Shown here piece by piece: positions 54,238-64,000 of a DNA stretch of 64,000 bases (positions are counted from its first letter, which is position 1; each line of letters starts with the position of its first letter). Location: the NCBI RefSeq assembly GCF_003073045.1, contig NC_037595.1, forward strand, positions 5,196,227 to 5,260,226, read 5' to 3'. The position numbers were made by a program, and so were the translations under genes. Under the pieces are notes generated by a model, which ran no database searches, was not told the origin of the DNA, and was given only the letters and a program-made list of their open reading frames with translations. The stretch comes from Pomacea canaliculata. Its lineage: Eukaryota > Mollusca > Gastropoda > Architaenioglossa > Ampullariidae.

Positions 54238-56104
54238 AAGGATGATCCACGAACTCCAGATTTCAGCACAATACGGAAGTTGACGTCACACCTTCCCAAC
54301 ATTCCATACAGTGTTAAAGAAGAGGAACCAACAAACTCAGTTGATGTATATATGTCATTACATAAATATATTTATTTTGCAGTTTCTGTTTACTTGAATT
54401 TTGATGCATTGTTATTAAATTAGAGTAAGAGTGGAATTAGCAGGTATTATTTTTGTCTCTGACTAAAAAATGTAAATGACTTTTGCAGATTTATTCAAAA
54501 GATTTTTCCACAGATGCATTGGGCACCTCATGAGTAAAAGAAAAATAGGATAATGCCAACTTCTGATACTGCTTTTTATTAAACTGGGTTTATCTATTGA
54601 CTAAAATTGTTAGGTTTCATGTAGTCATTGCTTATTAAAGCAATAAAAGTTAAAATTAACCAAGAAATAGCCCAGATCTAGCATGTGGCTTGTTTTTACC
54701 ACCCCCTCATCCTTCAGTTATGCCTGGTCATTCACATGATTTTAATCTTGTCTTATAAACATGCTTATGTCAGTAAATTAGTAAATGAGTCACTTTTTCC
54801 ATTGGTAATCAGTTTCAGACAGATTTGCGTCGAATCCTTATTTCGCTTATAGAAGCTTCACAGAGAATTCTTTGTCTCAACCCATCAGCTGCCAAAATAT
54901 TCAAGCAGGCTGAAGGTGTGCATGCAAAATTGCACATTTGTATAAACATTTACAAATGTTTTATGTTGCTGTGTTGATTTTTTTTTTTAAAGACAAAACA
55001 GATGAGTAGATAAAAAGATATGACAGTCTTTAGTACCATTCCCATCAGTAACCACATTTACTTAATTTCCTTGAACTTGCATAGATCGTTAACTAGCATC
55101 TGCATGTGGATATTGAAATACAAGAGACAAAGAGCATTTTGTTAAGTAGGTCATACGATGATAATCACTATAGGAATAATTCTTTTAAAAGCAAAAAATC
55201 ATAGTTTTACTAGAAGATATTATTTCACTATTATCAAATAGTCTGCACCTTTGTGTGTATATATATATATATGTTTGTGTGTGTGTGTGTGTGTTCTTGC
55301 ATGTGTGCATAAATGTGTTTACATGAACTGTATGTGTTTGTGTGCTGCAAGATATGCTAAGTGAACTTTTGCAGCAACCCAAATTTGATTATGCTGCACT
55401 CAAACAGTTGACTGACATGGGTTTCCCAGAGGCTCGTGCCAAGAAAGCACTGGTAATTAACAAGTATGGGGTCTGCCATTCTGTTGTTTCATTTTATTTT
55501 CAGTTCATTTGTCTTGTAAATGTCTTAAATCTCAGTATACATTCACTAAGATTTCATCTACTCCAGCTTGCCACAAGATGGACTGTGTCATGTCAAGACT
55601 TATGTTTATCAAAATTTATTAATCACTATGAATGTATTAATGCTAAGGCATTTAATTAAAATGCAACTATATTTAAACTAATTAAATCGTAATTTATTTA
55701 CTACTATTATTGCTCTGTGTGTCTTGTTTTTGAAATATGCCTATGAGACTGCCACTGGGATGCTTTGAGCCAGAATAAAATTTATAAAATCATTTCCTGT
55801 CTTTCTGACCATCCACTGCAAGGCCATTTTTTCAGGCAGAAGGAGGTAGTAGTAGACTTAAAAGGGACACACCTAGGCCACATATTTCCACGTTTCACCA
55901 GACAATATTGTAAGCAGATAGAAGGAATTGAAAAAAAATGTGACTTTTACTGACCCTGTCTTCAAACTGCTCCCGTTGTGCTTATTTTTTAGAATGGCGG
56001 TGATGGCAGCAATGGAATGGTTATTTCAGAATGAAAATGAACCTGATGTTGACTTGCCTCTTCCAGAGTTAGAGGAACCAATCACTTCATCAAGTCAAGA
56101 CAGG
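54238..56104 (+). CDS. UBAC1: UBAC1 (KPC2), four internal exons only
   Basis: UBAC1 is the non-catalytic subunit of the KPC ubiquitin ligase (with RNF123) and links ubiquitinated substrates to the proteasome. Exons 54238-54345, 54813-54915, 55352-55463 and 55993-56104 are joined in consistent phases. They encode in order a linker (KDDPRTPDFSTIRKL), the helix FQTDLRRILISLIEASQRIL, and the first UBA domain LKQLTDMGFPEARAKKALVI spliced to NKMAVMAAMEWLF. These match human UBAC1 closely around residues 130-250. The N-terminal ubiquitin-like region is not found upstream, nor are the second UBA or STI1-like C-terminus found downstream. Reading past 56104 meets a stop after 11 codons. Either the remaining exons lie in unresolved or off-window DNA, or this is a partial copy. 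Confidence 0.85.
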
Positions 56105-57920
56105 GTATGTGATTTTGGTAACAGTATAATGAGTGTATAATTTTCCATATTTTCTACAACAGATGAAGAAAAATAGAGAAATATTCAGTTTTTAATTGCT
56201 ATTTTTTTTAGGGAATTTGGGGAGAAAGATAGTTCATGTCATTTCTAAAATCATCTTGCATCTGTCATCAAAGTCATCACCGCCTCAGGAGCCAAGATGA
56301 TGTCTAGTGACTGTAGTTCTTTGCATTTGTCCTTTTTCTTGTTTTCTTCTAATGGAATTCTGTTCGTGCAAAGTGCAATGCTGTGATTGGCAGTCTGCTT
56401 ATCAGAAACTGCAGACCTTTTTGCTGCTGAGGCAGTCTCTGGAATAGAAAGTTAACTGTATGCAGTACAGGCTAAGTGCAGTGGTTTAACTGAGGTTTTA
56501 CTAGTGCTGCCTGTGCCCAGAATGTGACAGCATAGATTGCAGATTCAGTTAGGGGGAACTCTTTTCACAATAGACACAGTACAGCAAATCTCAGATTTTT
56601 GGGGGGTGTTTTTCGTGGAGCTTTTGCTAATGAAGGATTGCTTGGTTGGTTGGTTATTTTTCTTTCTGTTTTAGAGCATGCATTTTTTAATAAACTTTTG
56701 ACATCATCATCATCATTATTATTATAGAAGAGTCAGATCTTGATGAATCTTGTTGGTTCGAAGCATTTTGTTTCTGTGCACTTTTAATTTTAGGTGAAAC
56801 ATGCTAGTTTATGTTGTATATGTGTCTGGTGTGTGTGAGAGAGGGAGAAAGGACACTGGGTGGGTGAGTGGAAATGACAAGGCAGGAAATCAAATTTAAG
56901 CTTCAAGGCTTCATCCGAATTTTCGATACATCAAAAGAAAACAATTTACTGACTTTTAAAAGAAGTTTCAAGACCACCAGTGTGATCTTGTTCTGTGTTT
57001 CTGTCATATGAGAATATTTTTGTTTAGAACAAAGTATTGTTATGATAAGAGTGGCTCTTGGTTTTATGTGTCATTGTTTTAATCTCTCCTCTGGGATTTT
57101 CAAAAGTTTTTTTTGTCTTTAAGATTGTTTTTCTTATGATGGCTATGATGTTACTTATAGCTGCTGCCAATTGTTTTTAAAATTTACTATGTTCAATGTT
57201 ATTCATTCTTCTGAGTCTGTTGTTCCTAATTTGTACTTTCTGTTTCACAGTTACCTCTTGGCTGAAAAAGTAACTTTAACCAACCTCAAAAAAATGCATC
57301 GGTATAGGCTGCTTCAAGTGCATGCATTGAAAAAAATGTTTTCTTCAAATCACACAGTTCATGTAAATAGGCAGCAAGTGACATTTGATCATTAATTGCA
57401 GAACACAGTGTCAGTGTCATTATGAAGTGGTTGAGTTAAAGGAAAACAGGCTCATCAGAATATGTTAGATTTGATAAAAAGGCTTTGTTCACACATTCAT
57501 TGAGTGACACACCTGCATGCGCAGGAGTGGTGGGGGTACATTTGATTCAATCAGTTGCCAATTCATCCATGGCCCCTAGTTAATTCAACCACACCATCAT
57601 AATCCATGTGATTTGGCCACAAAATAAGGAAATTTTAATGTGGTCTACTTTATCATTGCTGGTTGACTTCGATAGAAGAACGTTTGTTGTCAGTAGGTCA
57701 TCTTCCGTATCCTTAGATGGGGGATCGATAGCACATGCCTATACTATTCTTTCCCCCTCTAAGCAGTATTGAGATACTAAAAATCAGGGCTTCCTGCGTA
57801 TGAAGACTGATGAATAGCAAAGCTTGCCCTGTCCGCAACAGACTAGTATGATTAAAATGACTGTTAAGAGCTAAGTAGAATTTTGTTTTTATGAAAAGAT
57901 TGCAATACTTGTACTACCTC
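56105..57920. other. AT-rich DNA right of UBAC1 exons, nothing recognised
   Basis: I looked for the second UBA domain and STI1 region of UBAC1 and did not find them. Short open frames only. Confidence 0.4.
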
Positions 57921-57924
57921 ACTG

Positions 57925-59180
57925 ATGCATATGATACAATGTGACGGCAGCGTGTGTGTCAATCTCACTCCAGTGGGCTATTGTCTGAACTCATTCCCCC
58001 GTCCTACACGTGGCATTGCTATTATCTACAAATCATCACTTGCCAAGTACCTATCTTTTACTACTGCTTTATCGTTCCCACATACATCTTTTGAATGTGT
58101 GCAAGTATCTTTTTCTGCTCCCTATTGCTCGATGCACCAGTTCTGCATCTATAGACCCCTCCGAGTGCCAAGAACAAACTCACAGCCTCTATCTTTTTCT
58201 CGGAATTTCATGATAGGCTGGACTATAGCAATGCTCAATGGACCCGCAGTCCTTAGAGACGTTAATGTTCATTTTGATAAGTCTCATCCTGACACAGTAA
58301 AAATGTCAGAACTGTGGCACACTTTTTTTTCTCGCCCAGTCTGTTTTGCAGCCCACTCATAAAAGAGATCGCATCTTGGACTGGGTCATATATCGACCTG
58401 ATGGCCAATGCCCAATTAGTGCAGTCAGTCAATATTACTGCGTATTGATCGAGCTTGATCGCAAAAGCCTGTCGTCGGTGCCAGTTTCTGTACTCGCTTG
58501 CTCGTTATGCAGTGTTGATAATTATAGTCGCATTCAAAGCACAATTGCAAATGGTGCTGCTCTAGCCACCCTCTGCTAAGCAACTTGACTGTTTTGTGTA
58601 GAGTTATTGATGACCATGCCCCAGCGTCTCGACGTCTGATGAGCCAGTCCAAAGATGGACCTTGGTTATTCGCAGATCCAAGTTATGGTCTGTAACCTGA
58701 AGCATACTCGCCGGCAAGCTGAACGTATTTGGCGGAAGACTGGACTCACCATCCACAAAGAGACATAACGCCGCGAAGCTAAGCGTTGCAAAATCTATCA
58801 ACAAGGCCAAATCATCATATCGTCAGATCCAAATGATTAATTGCACATGGTGACACTTTTTGACATCTTCAGTCGAATGACTGGAATTAGCATGGCAATG
58901 CCGCTGCCCACTGCCTATCCTTTTTCACAAACTTCCTTTTGCAATATCATGATACTCTCAGTTCTTCTTATTTGGTTCCTTTTTGCGTTGTCTGTGTTTG
59001 TTTTTTCTCATCATTAGCACTGTTGTTTATTCTTCTATAGTTCACATGTCATTATTTTGTTTTCCTGTCCCTCATATGCTGTCCATGTCTCGTTATATTC
59101 TTGTTCTTAGGCGCTAAGAGCATGCTCATTAGGAGTGTGAGTATGCACTTTACAAATTTTGCATTAATTATTATGCATGT
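57925..59180 (+). repeat. CR1/L2-type LINE, endonuclease remnant joined to the 3' tail
   Basis: Endonuclease motifs appear in order: RPTRGIAIIYKSSL, CIYRPLRVPRTN, DVNVHFDKSHPDTVKMSEL, then THKRDRILDWVIYRP in the next frame. A linker follows (HTRRQAERIWRKTGL, about 58692-58736). Soon after the LPTAYPF-like stretch near 58905 the sequence passes into a 3' tail with GCGCTAAGAGCATGCTC and an ATTATT-rich end. The reverse transcriptase is missing, and several frame changes and stops show an old, internally deleted copy. No clear target duplication was seen. Confidence 0.75.
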
Positions 59181-60089
59181 AAAACCATTATCAGTTATCT
59201 CCCTCTCCACTTTTTTTTATTCGTTAGAGATGTCTTTTGAACTTGTGGTTTGAACATTTTTTAGTTCCTGATAATGAAAAGTATAACTGCATAAAAACCG
59301 CAGTAACTCTAAAAATATGTTAATATATTTTACATGCACACATTATAAGCTCCTTTACACAAGAAAGCTCATATACAATTCCCAATCAAATTTAAAAGAA
59401 AGCGTACAGCATACACATTTTAAAAGATTAAATATGCAATCAGAAAAAATATATAAAATAAGTACCCATAGCCATTACAGCAAAATTATAATGAAGTTAA
59501 CATACATTGTAACTCATCATTCTGAGGAGAAAGACATTTAAAGGGTGCATGCCTCTGGAAAGAGAAATATGCATGTATATCTGTGTCTACAAATAAAATT
59601 TATAATATGAAACTTTCCCATCTGTTTTCTCAAGCAGAATTACCATGAGAAAAACTGCGTAGACTAAAACATACTTTCTTTTTCCTGTAAAATTTATGTT
59701 AAGCCACAAAATGAGATATTTTAAAGAAATCTGATTTTCAAAAAAATTGGTAAGTATATTATTAGACATGACAAACAGCTGTTCCATTGTATTTAAGAAA
59801 ATTCACTTAAAATAAAGCATAGCCATCATTTAGCAAATCCTGTGATACATGGTTGCAAAAAAAAAATATGTAAATGCTGAATATAAATGCAAAACCTTAT
59901 ATAGCAGGCCACCAGAAAAATCACAAAATGTGCAGTTTCCACATATATGAATAGCTTAACAAAGTTTGATTCTATATGATGGGACAATGACTGCACAAAA
60001 CTAGTCCTCAAAATTCAAATCACACTCATAAAAAAAAAAAAAGAAATGAAATTTTCCTTAGAATTATCTTTTTAAATATGCTGAATCAT

Positions 60090-60300
60090 GACATTCTTAG
60101 TTTTTGTTACCTGGTTCCTCTGTGCGTTTTATATTTTTGTCTTATTAGTCATCCGAACTGTTATTCATACTTCTGTTCCTTCATATGTTGTCCATGTCTC
60201 ATTCTTGTCTTAAGTGCTAAAAGCAAACTCCTTATGAGCATGAGTATATGCTATACTATAAATAATGCATTTATTATTAAATCTTTATTATCCATGTCAA
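60090..60300 (+). repeat. LINE 3' tail, second copy of the 58960-59170 type
   Basis: Matches the tail of the LINE at 57925-59180: CCTGGTTCCT...TGTGCGTTT, TATGTTGTCCATGTCTC, GTGCTAAAAGCAAACTC and an ATTTATTATTA end. It appears to be a 5'-truncated insertion downstream of the last reductase exon, in its 3' flank. Confidence 0.6.
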
Positions 60301-60376
60301 AAATTATGTAACCTCCCTGCAAAAAAGATTTTAAATGTATGGTCTTTTAAAAAAATAATAGAATACACTGATGGAT

Positions 60377-63300
60377 TTACAGAGATTCTCGACCATGTGG
60401 TGACATGAAATCCAAGTCAGGACCAACAGGCACAATACCCAAAGGGTTAAGGGATTTGTGGCTCTCCTGAAAAAAGAAATACAAGCTCATAAAAATATTC
60501 CTTACTTCAATAGCTATCAAACATGCTGGCTAACCTTTCAATAAGAGTATTAAGCACAATGCAATAACCAAAACAAAAAAAACCCACCCAGAAATGTTTA
60601 GTAGAAGGAGGGGAATTGGTGTGTTACGCTGATTTGGCAACAAAAGTTATATCACAAACAAACAGCTGTCCATGTCAGCACTGGGGCTAGTGGGAAGCAG
60701 GGCCTCGAGGAAATAGAACAGTGGTGCCTTTCCAAACTCGCATAACAATGTGAGGTAATAAATGAAATAGTGTTGTAATACTGAACAGCTTTTGAATAAT
60801 AATAATTATAATAATAATAATGGGACAACACAAAATGTTTGTAGTTCTAGTGAATGCACCGTGATAAACATGTGATGTACAGGTACAGTTTTATTGTAGG
60901 TCACAGGCTGGTTAATGTATATTCTTAGTAATGTACAAACAGAATTTACTTTTATCCACTAAAAGGGGAGGCGATCTGAGTTCTTGGAATTTCAATGATT
61001 GTGAAAAACTACGGATTATCTCCATCTCTTGATGTACCATCCCACCAGGCACTATGAAAGAGGCCTGCTTGCCACCCCCTAACATTGATGTTGGCTATGT
61101 AAATAGTTGTCACATGCAGATGAGACAAGCTCAGAATCAACGACAGTCGATCCTCACTGCATTGTTGACAGACATTAGCAAATCCACCACTGGATTGCTT
61201 CTATCTAGAAAGGCGCAGAATCAATAATGTAAAAATAAATAAATGAAATAAAATGTAACATTCCTTGCTCACTTGGAAGTTGCAGTAAGAAACAAGAAAG
61301 TATGATGAACCTACATAATAGTGTTTCATGATGTGCTCCTGGTCAACAGTCGCTGCCACACCAGGCATCTGAAACAGCTCTCGGACATAGGCCCACAGGT
61401 TTGGATAATCTGTGATACGTTTTTTGTTAGTCTGCACAAAAAAAGCAAAATTTACCAAGATTAGCATATGAAAATAGTCTTGCACACATTCAAAATTTCC
61501 GTCTTGACGCTTTTAAAACAATTCAGTGTGTGTCATGTTCTGCTAATCTACTCATTCCCCTAAAAAAAAAAAGAAGTGCACTTCTACTAACATTTAGTAA
61601 CTGTTCCAAGGTTTGATAAATAAACTGAAACTGTGTATACAAACATTTATAAATGGATATTCTAAAAGCAACCATACATGTATCACTGGAAATAAATGCT
61701 AGACCCACCTTGAAGTGTGTGTGGTAGACAGTATCAAACCTAACAAGCGTTGTGAATAAGCGCACATCAGCTTCAGTAAACCGTTTACCAATGAGGTATC
61801 GCTGTTTGGTTAAAATGGATTCTGCCTGGATAAATAATACAAAGTAATTCTTAATTTGGCTCCAGCATACTTCTTTGAAAAAAAAAATCACCTGCCAAGA
61901 CAACAGATGTCAAGTACAGTTAACTCATGATACTTAGATTAACCTATAAATATTTTAAATTTAGCTGTGGCAGCTCTTTTTCTTGAGATCATCATATTGG
62001 TATTTGAAACAATAAATTACCATAACAGAATGTACCAAAAGCACATGCATGAAAATGTTTTCAGTGAAGGGGAAAAAACGCAATCACTAGAGTGATAGCA
62101 GATCTTTTTGAACAGCTGATTACCCCTGTTACTAATCTGCTATGTACAATTTGAATGCAAAGTATTTTTTAAGGCATCTATGCACATGTGCTGTATAAAC
62201 AAGTATGACTGAAATTGGAGTGTTTTTCTATCATGATGAAGAAAAAGTTTGATAGTGATATTAATGTTTTACAATATACTTCTGATATTTTGAAATGCTT
62301 CAAGTGCTTAAAGTGTATGATAGAAATCAACAACCATTAAGCAGTGATGGCACTGTTTATTTTTAGAAGCCTACAGAAAAGAGGCCAACTCTATCACTGG
62401 TGCAACTGAAGTTCCTCTCTATTGTCATACTGATATTTGCATAGACTTCCACTCAAGCAGTGACCTCCCAATCCCAGACAATGCCTGATCTACACTTAAA
62501 ATATTTTCACTTGGTCCTTAGTCATCTACATTCCCAAATAGTCGAATAGCTAGTTTGAAATTCTCTAAGTCTTATTTTTAAAGGTAAACTTCATCACCTA
62601 ACCTTTTCAGGTCATTGGAGAGTGAGGTGTTAGAGAGAACTCACTTTTCTCAAGGGCAGCTGTATGAAGGAGTGCCCATTTCCTCTTCCTCACTGCCTTA
62701 CCTTCCCCCATCCCTTTATGGAGTCAAGTATCCATTTATGATGGCTGAGTCAGCTGGGGAAAATTAGCTAATTTTACATGTGTGTGAAATCAGCAAGTCT
62801 CTGGGTTCAGATGCCAGTGCTATAACTACTTGACTTTTGCTTCCCCCTTGTTTCTAATTGCCTTACTAAATAGGAAGAATTTAGTCAAATAATATACCTT
62901 ATCAAGACCTTCAAAAACATCTTTAACAGCAGCATTGTAAGCCTCTTGAGACTGTGCAAATCCACACCTGTAAACTCCATTGTTGATTTGACTGAAAAGA
63001 AAATAGTAATAAATGAATCAATGACAATAACTTTATCATCTTTGTAGACAGAAATTGTGATGTTGTCTTAATTATATTCTGAAAAACTACTTTTGCACAG
63101 ACCATGTATAAGTATGGTCACATCCAATTAGGACAGTTGGAAGCAAATGTTAATTAGCTATGCCCATGAACCTGGAGTAGAGTTTTGTTCTCCTCTGTTT
63201 ATGTTGCTGTCTGAAAGCTTATAGCCTGTGAATAAAACTGGATTATTTCCTTAGGTTTTTGATTTAATCCTTTTTAATGAACAGTCTAGTCATAGACTGG

Positions 63301-63544
63301 TAAATGGAAATATTTTTATATTTGATTGATCATTACGACACTCACGGATAAACCCAATCATTGACAACATCAATCTGCTGCCTCAGATTTTCTGGGTATA
63401 GGTCCAGTTTCTTCTGTTCTTCAGTCTTGCAGAATGCATTGAACTCAGAAGTCAGCATGCGAATGATTTCACTGGACTCATTGTTGACTATTGTCTTCTT
63501 TATTTTGTCCCACAGACAAGGCACTGTGATATTGCCATTGTATT
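60377..63544 (-). CDS. Glutathionyl-hydroquinone reductase (Xi-class GST), C-terminal five exons
   Basis: This family (ECM4 in yeast, YqjG in E. coli) reduces glutathionyl-hydroquinones with glutathione. Exons in order on the minus strand: 63346-63544 (upstream part off the window), 62898-62991, 61709-61825, 61315-61431, 60377-60466 with stop at 60377-60379; all phases agree. Visible blocks: [99 protein letters not shown] and [16 protein letters not shown]. These cover the end of the thioredoxin-like fold and the whole helical domain with the family-specific SHxxxNPxGIVPxGP tail. The catalytic Cys (CPWA region) should be in exons beyond 63544. About 209 residues are visible of an expected 320-360. 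Confidence 0.93.
60609..60700 (-). repeat. 3' fragment of the SINE family, in a reductase intron
   Basis: On the minus strand it carries the TATAACTTTTGTTGCC...CGTAACACACCAATTCCC end of the SINE at 6101-6300, with substitutions. It lies between the last two exons of the hydroquinone reductase gene. Confidence 0.55.
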
Positions 63545-64000
63545 CTGTAGACAACACACAGCCACACACAGTGCATACAGTAATGAATTCTAAAAGCTGG
63601 TTATTAAAAAGTGAACCACAACACTTATTTTTTTACCAAAATTGGTTTTTTCCATTTTTATTTTTTTTAAATTGTGATAATTTCTAGTAACTTTTATTTC
63701 AGTAACTAATTTTCTTATGGGGAAAAACATTTTCATGTACTTACAAACAGTAGAAAGAAAGTACCAGCCATGCACACAAAAGATAAAGAATGAAAATGTA
63801 AGCATATGAAATGGTATTCTTAAAAAAGATTTGTTAATTTTTTTCTCACATACAAACAAATGAACTGGTGTAGTGAAACAATTAGTATAGGTGTTTCCAT
63901 CCTAAACAGTTTTATAATGTAGTAGAAATCCACTTTTCATCTAAATGAGTTTATGCTGCTGTTACATTGAAACAAAAATTTGATTGAAACTAATAACAAT

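Noticed and set aside
57171-57395. 74-codon frame right of UBAC1
   Set aside because: Does not match the UBAC1 C-terminus or any known domain; AT-rich and without convincing splice sites.

Overview
The window is animal genomic DNA, most likely from a mollusc and probably a gastropod. It has short exons in long AT-rich introns with GT-AG splicing. It carries tRNA-derived SINEs and CR1/L2-type LINE remains, and its conserved genes look lophotrochozoan. Species and phylum are inferred; no search was possible.

Left part (1-26 kb): a partial FIG4 gene, a phosphoinositide 5-phosphatase with a SAC domain, runs on the minus strand with 19 phase-consistent exons; its C-terminus lies off the left edge. 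Head-to-head with it on the plus strand are two tandem sialic acid O-acetylesterase (SIAE) genes. They share exon borders and phases but differ strongly in base composition. The second copy has no obvious secretory leader.

Middle (26-38 kb): AT-rich DNA without recognisable genes leads into a block of four adjacent tandem arrays. These are a GAT-rich array, an AAGAGCG heptamer, an AAGAGCC heptamer and a minisatellite of about 67 bp. The block ends at an exact 100-N assembly gap.

Right-middle (38-53 kb): a repeat-rich patchwork in which several segments occur twice with mainly indel differences. It holds an LTR fossil with a tRNA-Trp-like primer site, a nested insertion, a promoter-like stretch with CCAAT, ETS and E2F-like motifs, a THAP zinc-finger fragment and a few exon-like segments of unknown identity.

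Right end (54-64 kb): four internal exons of UBAC1 (KPC2) on the plus strand, with neither gene end visible; an internally deleted LINE; and, on the minus strand, the C-terminal five exons of a glutathionyl-hydroquinone reductase (ECM4/YqjG, Xi-class GST).

The genes look like independent housekeeping functions: endolysosomal PI(3,5)P2 turnover, sialic acid deacetylation, ubiquitin-ligase support and quinone/glutathione redox. I see no operon-like system. The least explained features are the compound satellite block and the duplicated patchwork beside the gap, both of which could be partly assembly artefacts.
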